The position numbers were made by a program, and so were the translations under genes. Positions 1 to 10,251 of a stretch of 64,000 nt of DNA are shown here, piece by piece. How positions within the stretch are numbered: position 1 is the stretch's first letter; every line of letters starts with the position of its first letter. The stretch comes from Purpureocillium takamizusanense (Eukaryota; Ascomycota; Sordariomycetes; Hypocreales; Ophiocordycipitaceae): the NCBI RefSeq assembly GCF_022605165.1, contig NC_063068.1:2046001-2110000 (forward strand). Direction: 5' to 3'. Below the pieces are notes generated by a model. It saw only the letters and a program-made list of their open reading frames with translations. It was not told the origin of the DNA and ran no database searches.

Positions 1-3000
1 CCCCCTCGGCCTCCCCAGCTCTGGTGCCCCGGCTCTAGTCCCTGCGTCCGTCGTCTGTCCCTCTTCCATCCGGCCATCCATCCAATCCATCATCCACCAG
101 TTGCCCACCTTTGCATCCCATCCCATCCCCCCCCCCCCTCCTAGGCGCTCATGCGCTGTCGGCCGGTCGACGGGCCTTTTGGCCTGGCCCCCCCCGCCAC
201 CCAGGAGAGACATTGCAGGAGCCACGACGAGGCGATCGCAGGCCCACCGTCTCGCGCGTGCAAAGCATGCGCCTCCGAGACACACAAACGAGCGCTGGGT
301 TGAGTCGTTGCTGCTATCGCTGGCACGCAGCTGACGACAAAGCACACGGCATCCGAGACTAGCTTATTGCTGGGCAACCTATGATGGACTCCCTCGGGTG
401 GTCCTCTGTGCGACAGCCATGTGCGCGCCGTTGCAGCAATGCCACCACGGCGGAAACCTTACAGCGTCGCCCACACGCACCAAGGCAGGACGTAACGCGG
501 CGCCGGTGCTCGCTGCTGGCTCGGCCGCTCCACCGCCAGTTGCTGCTGACTGCCCGCAACCAGGCAGCTCCTTGCTGTAGGCGAGATGATGGGTTCCTCC
601 GCGTCTCATCCAAAAGCCCGTGCTGATCGAGGATACAGTACCATACATGAGTTGCGCGTTGCTGTAAGTACTGTACAGTAGGGTCCAGACGCATCTCTGC
701 GCACTTTGGTCTGCTGCTGCTACGTACAGTACTGTACACACTATTGTGCCAGAATAACAACCTGTTACAGATTAACGCCACCAATCTGGCTTGGGGTGCA
801 TGCCGCCCCTTGTTCTCGCTGGAGCAAACGCACAAGTGTGCATGCCGAACGGACTGTTGGTTTACGTTAGTGGTTCTTTGCTTGTGTGTCCTCGTGCAGC
901 TAGTTGGCGAGTTCTGCACCATGCTGAGAAGGCATAGTATGAGGGATAATCCTCAAGTCGGGCAGCTACTAACTGCCACCACTACTACTACGTACTAGGC
1001 CATCATCTGTGTCAATCCCGCGACTTCTCCACACGCAGTTGATGGACCAGATACCAAGGGCCTGACCCACTGGCGACGATCCGACGAGCTGCGCCTAAGT
1101 GGCTGCAATGGCTTCCTGGTGTCATTCTCGCGACTGTCAACGGTAGCTTTCCGAGGACAAGGGACCAATCTCACCTTCCTCGCTGCAGCAGGACACATTC
1201 AACCAACTCCAGGGAGAGGCGTGGGCTTGCTTGCACCGGACGCAGAGGCGGAAGTCATGTATTCGCTTGGCGGCATGCATGCACCAGGAAACGCCGCGAG
1301 TGGTTCAGCCACCGGCCAACCTATTGAAATGGGCAAACCATCATTGCCAATGGACATGGCAAATACGATGTCTTGGGCGAACCAGCTCTCGCCGCAGACG
1401 AGGTACGTACGTACATACGTACTGTACGTTCGACGGCGTAATCATGAGCTGCAAGCAAGCATTGCCGGCAATCACATCGTGGGGCGATATGACGACATGT
1501 CCAGCTGCGAAGATGCTTCCCCTTTGGCCCAGGAATGGTAGCATGACTTGCCCACTCGTCTTGAATGGACAATTGGAACGATTGTGTCGCCGGCTTCATT
1601 CTGGACGGCGCCCCATGGCGCGCCAACATCACGAGCAGTGATGGACCCAACATCTGCATGATGACGACGTGCCGCTCGTGAACACGCCAGGGAGCTGGAG
1701 AGAATGCCCGCTCGTGGTACTTACCCGGCTTCGACACGGCCCAATCCGCTCCATGCAGCATGAGTCCCCTGTTGCGCTGCTTCCATCCAACGAGGGGTTC
1801 TTCGGAGCATGGACCACAGCCCCCATGTGCTGTGCAGGTTGTAGTATGAAGCACGCACGTATCAGCCGCGCCAGCGTAGTCTGGGAGCGCCGTCGGTCTC
1901 TGTGCATGGGTCTTGGGTCACCTGCAGTCCTGCGGTCGACGGTGATGGATGCTGCGTTTCCCGTCTGCACACCCTTCCCTCAGCTGGCGCGCTCCTTTTG
2001 GCAAATGGCCACCTGCCAGCAGATTGGAATGTGTCTGCTCCCCAGGCTCATGGCTTACCAGCGCGGGTGGTGAAGCAGATGCTCGGGATCTGCCCAGCAA
2101 CCCCACGTCTCGGCGCGTGGCCGATCATGACGATGCAGTCGAGGCCTGGTCCAGAGATGAGACGCGGGGTGACGACGGCAAAGGGGAGGGGGGGATGGCC
2201 GAGCCTTGGTCGGAGTATCATAGCGCAACAGCGGTGGACGTTTGGCGGTGGTGTCGAGGGAGCATGGGAGCATGAAAGGTCCCATGGCATGGATGGTCTC
2301 GCCTCGGGATGCCACTATCAGACCCCTGGTCGACGCGACCCCGCACTCGCAGACACTCGCTGCTGCATGAGTGCGTCGCGGCTTCAGCGCGTAAAGGAAA
2401 TGTGCATGCCGATGTGCTCCCGTGCGGCACCATCATGTCCGCAACCAGGCCGGACAGGTGATGACGGCGCAGGCTTGGCGCGAGTCGTGAGGAGACATTG
2501 TAGGTACCGCACACGCATACATGACACGACGTATACATACATACATGGCTGCAGACAACTCCACAGCTCTACGTCGTCGGAGTGGTGGTGGTTGTGCTGG
2601 GCACGCACGTCCGAGGCTGGTGCGCAATCGCCAAGAGACGAAGCATCTCTCTGCTCGACGGCCGCAGAACTGCAAGAGGCGCGGCGTTGTTGGTCGGACA
2701 GTCTCTGCCGCACGCCCCCGGGATACCGGACCCGTCCAAGCGTGCGGGCGGGCGGGAGGGAGCGTCTCATGGCGGGCTTATTCTTAGCAACTCGTACGGA
2801 GGAGACACGATCACAATAGAGTCGTGGATTCCTAACAAGCCCAGAACAGTACCTACCTACTCATGTGCGTGGTGTTGCGGGCATGGAGGTATGTATGTAT
2901 CTGCGTACTTAATGTACAAAGGGTCCTGATGGATCGACTAATAGATACCTCACCCACGTACTACGTAGCGGCATTCGTCGATTTGGCGGTGAGAATGGAG

Positions 3001-4563
3001 CTACCAAGTTATTATCCCACCTCGTACTAACTGTGGACGGTGGATACACGCAGGCTCCTGCCTCTCTGGAGTGGGCTTTTGATAGTGGTTGCAGACAGTG
3101 TGCCATGGACGGACACGGGCATCACCAGACAGCGGTACTGTTTACGAGCAGGTGCGCGGTCCTTGCGAAAGACACGACGCAGCAAGAGGGGGATATGCTG
3201 CCAGGGCGCGCAGTGCCCATGCCACGGACGCGATGCGAGTGGTGTGCTGCGACGTCGTCGCGCCAGGCCCGTTCGTTCGTTGGGCGGTCGTCGCTGTTGT
3301 CCCTTTTGGAGGTGCGTGGTGGGTGAGGTGAGATTGAGAAAAGAGGGAACACCAGCAGGTGAGAAAGAAGAGAGGACCGGCGACGTCGCCTTCCCGGAGC
3401 ATCAACAAGGGGGGTTCCAGATGTGGGCGCGGGGGAATAAACTCGGCTCCAAGGGCACGCGCGCCCATAGTGCTAGGTACTGCTGCTGTTCTGGCCGCTA
3501 CGTATGTACGAGCAAGGCACAGGTATTCTATTCTATTGTTATGTGCCTGTTTGACGAAACATGAGACGGACCCAGTGTAAATTGTTCCATTGACTCGCGG
3601 GCGGGCACGGACCAAGGGTCCGATCTCTTTCTCTTCTTCCATTCTTTCTTGCAGCAGGTCCCGCAGCGGCAGGGCACGATCATCAGCTGGGTCCCTGCTT
3701 CGCCGTCTGACTTACTTTCCACGCACGTAAGTACTTGCATATGAAGGTACGTACGAAGTAGTACGTGGCGAGCATGTCAGATGAACAGGGGGTGCTGACG
3801 AAAAGAAGCTCGGGTTTCACACAAGACGTCGCACGTTCCTTCAAGGTTATTTCCGCCTTGTGAAGTGGCCTTGCAACCTCAGGTACTTTCTTTACCTAAG
3901 AAAGCACCCAATGGTGTTCAATGTTAACCGATAAGAGCCGTTGCTCGCCATTTGGAATCCGAGCAGCATGGGGCAAGGAGCGACGGGGAATTTTCGAGGA
4001 CTAGCTCATTATTGGGAAGAGCCAAAAAAAATTCCTGCTTGGAAATCAGACGCTTCTCGCGCGTCGCGGCTGACTTTTTCCCCCATGTGTGTGTGTTCCC
4101 AGACGGTGATTAAAATACAGTGCAGTAATAAGCTAGTACTAACCCACCAGGGCATCCAGGGCCATCTGCGAATGTTCTCCAAGCGGGGGCGCGCTCGGCC
4201 CGCTCGCCGTGCTAAATACGTGCCCCCTACGACGCCAATAATAATGGGAGGTACCCACCCACGCATCGCGACAACGTCCCCTCTCACCTGGCGTGCCCTA
4301 GGAAAGCCAATTGCTCACCTGGCGGCCCGCCACCAAAGTTGAGACTCGGACGGCCCTCACACTACCTCGTACTGTACGTAGTATGTATGTATGTAGGCAC
4401 TGACGGGGTCCGTGGATGGATTGATGCCCTCTGCGGCGAGTGCAGAAACTGCTTTGTGCATTCGAAGATATCATGCGTGGGTAGGACAAGTGACCACACC
4501 AGGCAGCCCGGGCGCAGGGGCACGAACTCAAACCCGGTCCGTGGCTCGACATCGTCGACGACC

Positions 4564-4582
4564 TTTTTTTTTTTTTTTTTTT
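4564..4582 (+). repeat. poly-T run
   Basis: An uninterrupted run of 19 T in otherwise GC-rich DNA. It could be a poly-A tail relic of a retrotransposed copy on the opposite strand, but no coding remnant was recognised beside it, so it is recorded only as a homopolymer. Confidence 0.8.
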
Positions 4583-5749
4583 GCCCCCTGCTGGTCCCCC
4601 TTTCAGCTTATCGCGTGGCGGCCCGATCATGCAGTGGCTGTCATCAAGAGGACGGCAGTGGCGAGACTCACACGCGAAAGGAGCCGAATGCTAAGCGGCC
4701 GTCACGTTCCACCGCAGTGTCAGATAAAGTACGAAGTAAGGTTGGACGCGCCCGTGCCGTGGTGAGGCTGCTTCCCCCTCCTTTCCCTCTGGGCTCTCAC
4801 GGACCCCCCGACAGGGAGACTGTAAGCTCATGCCGTAAACACGGCGGCGACATTGACGGACGACTCCTGCGCGCGCATGTACAGTATGCACCACAGGTAC
4901 TGCTACGTAGTCTATTTGGCCGCGTTGCGACGCTGCGGCAGTCTGGCTGCCTGGCAACTCTGAGCGAAGCCGGAACGTCGTGACACCATCCACTCCTACT
5001 ACACGCTGCTCCCGCGACCGGAGCAACCTCCGGGCAGAGGGGGGACCGCCGTGTAATGTTCACGCGACGCTAGTGTCGTCGCATCACCGCCCATTTGGGT
5101 CATGTCGGCAGCGTTGGGGCCGGCCGCTCATCACCGGACGTTGCGCGCAGGGAGAGCCGCGCAGTTGTAAGTTGGTACGTAGATCAGAGGGCGATGATAG
5201 GGCTCTGCGAGCGTGACTGTCCGGGCGCCAGTCAAACGAGGGGGCCAGACAGAGCCCACGACGACGCCCGCGCCATTTGTTGATCCCCCCACGACTTGTC
5301 GCTGCGAAGTCGGCACCACTAGTAACAGCAGCGTGAATTGCGCGCAAGCGGCCATGTCCCTTGTGGGCACACGGCATTGTGGCAGATCTTTCTTGGGTAT
5401 GACGAAGGGAGGGAGGCATGGAGGGTCGATCCCAGTGCCGGGTGAGGAGGGGGTTGTGGTGGCGACGAGTCGACGACACGTGCACATGGGCTCACGGCAC
5501 GCACTGGGAAAGGCATTTCGTCAGTGGCATGGATGGAGAAGGTGGGATGGATGGATGGATATTGAAGGGTGGCTACTCTCTCTACCGTCTTTCAAGTTTC
5601 CGCCGCGCCTACTGCGCATGAGGCGTCTTGCGGTGAGGTGGAAAGGTGGTCATCTCGGATGTTCGGCTGCGCGACACCCCCGTCCATCCCACAAAGTGGG
5701 AGAGTGCGCCAAAGAGCGGATGAAAGCACCATCTGGGACAAAGCAACTG

Positions 5750-5754
5750 ATTGG
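5750..5754 (-). promoter_or_regulatory. CCAAT box upstream of ATP synthase delta gene
   Basis: ATTGG on the + strand (CCAAT on the other) lies about 277 bases before the start codon. The Hap/CBF complex, which binds CCAAT in either orientation, controls many respiratory genes in fungi. A five-base match is weak evidence by itself. Confidence 0.25.
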
Positions 5755-6030
5755 AATTTCTGCCTTGATCGAGGCACGCCGTACCGGCGTACGTCTTGGT
5801 CGGAGGGTGGAATTTTGATTCCAAGAAATCCATGGTACAGGGTAGGCCGTGCCATCCACATTGCCCGCGGAGCTGAGCGCACGTGATCGCGCAGGTGACT
5901 CTTCGGCCGGATTTTCCCGCTAGCCGAATCGTCGCTCGTTGGGTGCCTGTTTGGAGAAGATTCGTGCCGGCGCCCTCGTTTGAGCTTCACGTCAAGCAAT
6001 CGACTCAACCACACCCTCCCTCAATTCGCC

Positions 6031-6873
6031 ATGAACTCCCTCCGCATCGCCCGCGCGGCCATCCGCGCCCGCCCTGCTGCCATGCGGGCTGTCGCCCAGC
6101 GGAGGACGTACGCCGAGGCTGTCCCCGACAAGGTACGAGCGAGACCTCGATGCGCCCCCCCTCCCTCGGCTCCGCGGAGTCGCTCGCGAGGATGTTGACT
6201 GACCGTTTCCAGATCAAGCTGAGCATGTCTCTGCCTCACCAGGTATGGAAGCACTCACGCGACGGTCGACTGATGACGACCCGAGATCCAATTGGGCCAC
6301 CCCCGACACCCCATTGCGCAGCGCAGCGCCGAGCCCGAGCTAATTGCCGCAACGCCGAATACAGTCCATCTACAAGTCCCAGGACGTCGTCCAGGTCAAC
6401 ATCCCCGCCGAGACCGGTGAGATGGGTGTCCTCGCCAACCACGTTCCCGCGATCGAGCAGCTCAAGCCCGGCGTCGTCGAGGTCGTCGAGGAGAGCGGCA
6501 GCCCCAAGCAGTTCTTCCGTGCGTCTACCCGCTCCTCTCTCGCCGAAATGACCGTGGCCATCGCCCGAGGAAGGGCAGCGCAGCTGACAAGTCGAGGCTG
6601 CAGTGTCTGGTGGATTCGCCACCGTCCAGCCCGGCTCCGCGATGAGCATCAACGCCGTCGAGGGCTACCCCCTCGAGGACTTCAGCGCCGATGCCATCCG
6701 ATCCCAGATCGCCGAGGCCCAGAAGGTGGCCAACGGCAATGGAAGCGAGCAGGACATTGCCGAGGCTAAGATTGAGCTGGAGGTGAGCTTCGCACCTGAC
6801 TGCGCGTGCTACGAATGGCAAGAGCTAACCCGTTGTGCAGGTTCTCGAGACTTTGGCTGCGCATGTGAAATAG
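6031..6873 (+). CDS. ATP16: mitochondrial F1-ATP synthase delta subunit (ATP16)
   Basis: Subunit delta of the F1 central stalk, mitochondrial matrix side of ATP synthase (equivalent to bacterial epsilon). Five exons: 6031-6132, 6213-6242, 6365-6518, 6604-6782 and 6841-6873, giving 165 aa, the usual length of fungal homologues. All four introns begin GT and end AG and have CTGAC/CTAAC/CTAAT-type branch sequences. Residues 1-30 are Arg/Ala-rich without acidic residues, a typical mitochondrial targeting peptide. The family beta-sandwich follows, with VNIPAETGEMGVLANHVPAI and the SGGFATVQPGS segment, then a C-terminal helical part ending in LAAHVK. The start is the first ATG of this frame and gives the targeting peptide. 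Exon 2 is only 30 nt. The next gene starts about 550 bases downstream on the same strand. Identification is secure; exon 2 borders are the least certain. Confidence 0.95.
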
Positions 6874-7420
6874 ACTGTGTTTGCTAGACTGTCGGAGCCC
6901 GTTTGTACATCACAATATTCTACCGCATCTTAGCACCCATCGAGTCAATTGATACCACTTGTTGGTGCTTCCACCCCGTGTACTTGCCGCCAAACCCACA
7001 GTCGACCAACGCTCGGGAGCCCGGGGTGGACCTCCTGTCCCGCCAGGATAGCAGGCCCGAACGACACGCTTTCCCGCGGGCTCCGGTATCTGGGTGCGAA
7101 CTTCCCACTGAAATGGTAATCCCGTGCTTCCGCATCGTCTCCTAGAACTCTTCCCTGTCGTATACACTCACTGGGGGTGCCAATGTTGATTAACCACTTT
7201 CATCGGCATTTCTTACGACCCATAGTTGATCCACCTCATCACTATCCGAGAGCATCTTTCTCATCGATTCACATTCATGCCATGGCAAATTGTTTTGCGA
7301 GTAGCTCCAAACCTCTGGACAGAGGTCAACCATTGTTTGGCAGCCCAAGCCTTCGAACTCCCAAGTCGGCACCATCTGGGCTCGTCGGCACGCGAATTCG
7401 CCAGCTAACATTTCTAGCTA
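6874..7420. other. spacer between ATP16 and the 922-aa gene
   Basis: Expected to hold the ATP synthase gene 3' end and the promoter and leader of the next gene. An ATG at 7279-7281 opens a frame that stops at TAG 7465-7467, in the same frame as the downstream large ORF; it is better explained as leader. No other feature seen. Confidence 0.5.
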
Positions 7421-10251
7421 ATGGCCACTCGGCCGCGAACAGCCGCGGAGACGCACGGCTCGGGTAGGAACGTCGAGCAGACGCGCGCTTGGGGATTCTG
7501 GCATCGCGGGCTGAGGTGTCTCTAGAAACAGCAGCTCTCACCGTCGGGCACTCCTCTCCGGACCTGCAGCTGCGTGTGACAGCAAGGGGCGAAAGTCAAG
7601 ACAACTCTCAACAGAATCCTCTGTTCGATTTCCCGCCCGCCAAGGCGAAATCACTCAGTGCCTCGGACGACCTGAAGAATCCCAGCGCAAGCAGCGCCGA
7701 CGGTGGGACAAGCCGAATCTCGGCTGGCGCCGCTGTTGGCAGTCAGCGCCCTACCCGGACCGGAAGCTCGATACACGATACCCATTCGCCAAGCTCGGCT
7801 GGGAGACGACAGGACGCCCTGTCCATGTTTGATCTCTACGGCGTGTCACGGCCAGAGGGCTGGCTATCCATGGGCAGGGCCCGACCCGGCTCTCGCACCA
7901 GAACGCTGCAGATATGCCACTCCTGCGGTGACAGCCTGCGGCCTGGCGCCCAGTGCTCCCGGTGTGGCCATGACTTTTGCTCCAAGTGCGCAGCGGAGGT
8001 GCCGCAAGCGGAGACGCCTCCGCGTCGAACGGGTTGTGAACGTCGTCAAACTGAACACAACAGGCAACAACCCAGCCGCTTTTCACTAGATGATTCTCAA
8101 CGGACAGGAGAAGACGGGTCTGGCAACGGGGACAAAGACCGAGAGAGGTATTGCCCGAGTTCTCCTGACTCAAACGCAACGCCTCAACACAGGACAGGCT
8201 CGCTCCTTACAGGCACCGGACTCGACGTTCCTGAGCCGCCGGAGCGGCTGATCCCAGCGACGGGTGCAGACAACACGACACCCGCGGAAAGAATCGGAGG
8301 TGCAGGATCTAAAGCCACGCCTAGAAAACATCCCTTTCTCAAACCAAATGTATTTGAGAGGGGAAAGGCAGTATCCCCCCAAGCGGCTCCATGCAACGCA
8401 CGCGCCAGCAAGCCACGCCGCCTGTCAGACTGCGTCCCTCGACGGCTCATGGACCGATCGTCTACGGACTCAGAGGACTGCGGGTTGCCAGCCCTAGATG
8501 ACCCTCGTGAGGAGTCCGGCGCCTATGGTCAACATCACCCAATATGCTGCACTGCTCGTCGAGGGCTCAACAAAGTGCCAACCGATGATGGTGACAGTGT
8601 AGAAGAGGATGGTTCACTTCAATACACCCTGCATCGCAAGATTGATCAGCTCTACCAACATGCCGAAGAGCTTCAATCGTCCCGAAATGCAATCAAACAC
8701 CTTGCCAGCGCACTGGAGAATTTGGACAGAGACTCGGGTGCTGTCCAGAAATCCACGGGTGTCTCTATTGCCACCACTCTAGAAAGGGACGCCGTGTCCA
8801 CGGGCAGGCTTCGTGTGCACACGCTCGGTGAGGACCCAAAGACGCCCATTGCTAGCTCAGTGAGCTGCCACGATTTGGACGCCGACGACAAGGGCTCCGA
8901 GGGCCGCTCTCTACGACTGCATGGGCCCGAATTGGATGATGATTTTGGATCGCCTGGCTTCCCCCAACTCAGCCAGGACAAGTTTTATTTTGACCCTCGA
9001 CGTCGAGGCAACAACAGCCTAGGACAAGAAAATCTCATTGATTGGTGTCTCTCGTCGTGTGCTTCTCGGAAGTCGGGGTCAGAACAGGGGCAGGAGTTGA
9101 GGCATGGTCTGGAGTATACACGCAGCGTGGACGAGAGAACGCGGCCTGAGTCGTCTCTGCCCGGAGAGCCTGGAGCGGCTAGCGAGGATGCCGCGGGACA
9201 AGCAGAAACGGGAAGCGGCCGGGACCCTTCCAAGAGAAGCGACTCTGATCCTGCGAGGGCCGGGACGCCCCATCCCCCCTCGCCACATGGTGGCTCTACC
9301 GGGCAAGATATTCCAAGTATGACTAGCGGTCCTCGACATCGCCGCGGGACTACACTCTGTCAACCGCCGCAAGCAAAGGATCCAGAGCCAGAGCCATGGC
9401 CCCTTTTGAGGAGAGTCGAACTCTCCGAGACAGACTCACGGCCTCGCACCCCTGATGCGGTCCCATGGAGCCGCAGTGCGCTACGAAAGGTGCCCAGTTC
9501 GACGGAGAATCTACGCAAGACGGGGTTGGCCCCCTCACCGGCGACTTGGCGGCAAAGTCTTCGAATGCCAGAGTCGTGGAATGAAGCAGCGCCGGCTGCC
9601 AGAGCCGCGCTGGCAACTCCTGCGTCGCAGTGGCGGCGGAACTTGGCCTCGACCCGGAAGACTTCGTTCGCCCCAGTGGGCCGGGCAAATGTCTGCTCAT
9701 TCTGCAACCCAAGTGCTGCATCGTCACCTCCAGAATCGGGCAGGCCGACAACGAAGTGTGACCACATAGAGAGAGCCCAAACTCGTGAGGCGGCGGCCGA
9801 GGATGAATCACTGAACGAGCCAGTAACCCCGACGCGGGTGCGCGTCCGCCAGGTGGAACAGGACCTGGCCATGAAACGAGCCGAAGAACTGGAAGACGAA
9901 GCAAGAGAGGGAGAAGAGTCTGCTTGCGACCCAGAGACGCTGGAGTTGGGCAGAGATGATGGCCACAGCTGCGCGTGGCGAGACAGATATATGGGCCTCC
10001 ACACGGAGCTGGAGAAATGGAAAAAGGAGATGATTTCGTATGACCCGGAGCAGATGCAGACTGGAGAAGAAGCACCCGCAGCTGGAGACAAGGACGACGC
10101 CGCACATGGTAGGGGTGAGAGGCCGGCCGACGAGGTGGGCATTGAAGGGCTGACCATTGTGGTTCACATGCGATACAGGGACGACTTGGTGATCAACACG
10201 AACCTGAGAGACGGTCGCTCGGTGGCTGGCCGTGTAGGGCCTGAGAGCTGA
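7421..10251 (+). CDS. unrecognised protein, about 922 aa, zinc-ribbon-like motif
   Basis: Function unknown. The main frame runs open to TGA at 10249-10251. Its longest form lacks an early ATG, so I propose a first exon 7421-7463 (MATRPRTAAETHGS) joined to 7526-10251 across a 62-nt intron (GTAGGA donor, CTGAG-like branch, CTAG acceptor), which restores frame and gives about 922 aa. A shorter alternative starts at ATG 7825. Around residues 144-166 there is a three-pair cysteine motif, CHSC-x9-CSRCGHDFCSKC, resembling a double zinc ribbon or a partial FYVE-type knuckle. Most of the chain is Ser/Pro/Arg/Glu-rich and probably disordered. A heptad-like segment lies near the HRKIDQLYQHAEELQ stretch, and another acidic helical segment lies near the C terminus, followed by a compact hydrophobic patch (IEGLTIVVHMRYRDDLVI). 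Ser/Pro richness and Zn-type cysteines suggest a regulatory or scaffold protein, but this is inference only. Confidence 0.7.

Larger units (their letters stand above)
1..6030. other. gene-free spacer, left end
   Basis: I see no supportable gene here. Open frames up to about 305 codons occur on both strands, but they are rich in Trp, Cys, His and Arg, match no family I know, and overlap one another in several frames, as expected of GC-rich noncoding DNA. The stretch holds several short GTAC-rich runs (near 661-740, 1398-1435, 3725-3765, 4368-4398 and 4877-4912) and a 19-base T run at 4564-4582. The last 100 bases or so before 6031 should be promoter and leader of the ATP synthase gene. Confidence 0.6.

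Noticed and set aside
1902..2819. 305-codon plus-strand frame
   Set aside because: Trp/Cys/His/Arg-heavy composition, overlapping long frames on both strands, and no recognisable domain; typical of GC-rich noncoding DNA.
4490..4535. possible tRNA B-box-like sequence on the minus strand (GAGTTCGTGCCCC)
   Set aside because: No matching A box, acceptor stem or anticodon arm could be folded by eye.
7279..7467. ATG-initiated frame in the same phase as the 922-aa ORF, stopped by TAG
   Set aside because: Reading through would need recoding at TAG 7465-7467; a normal intron joining 7463 to 7526 explains the data more simply.
9360..10157. 265-codon minus-strand frame
   Set aside because: Lies antisense to the 922-aa gene, whose plus-strand product has organised motifs; the antisense product is Ser/Cys-rich without any.
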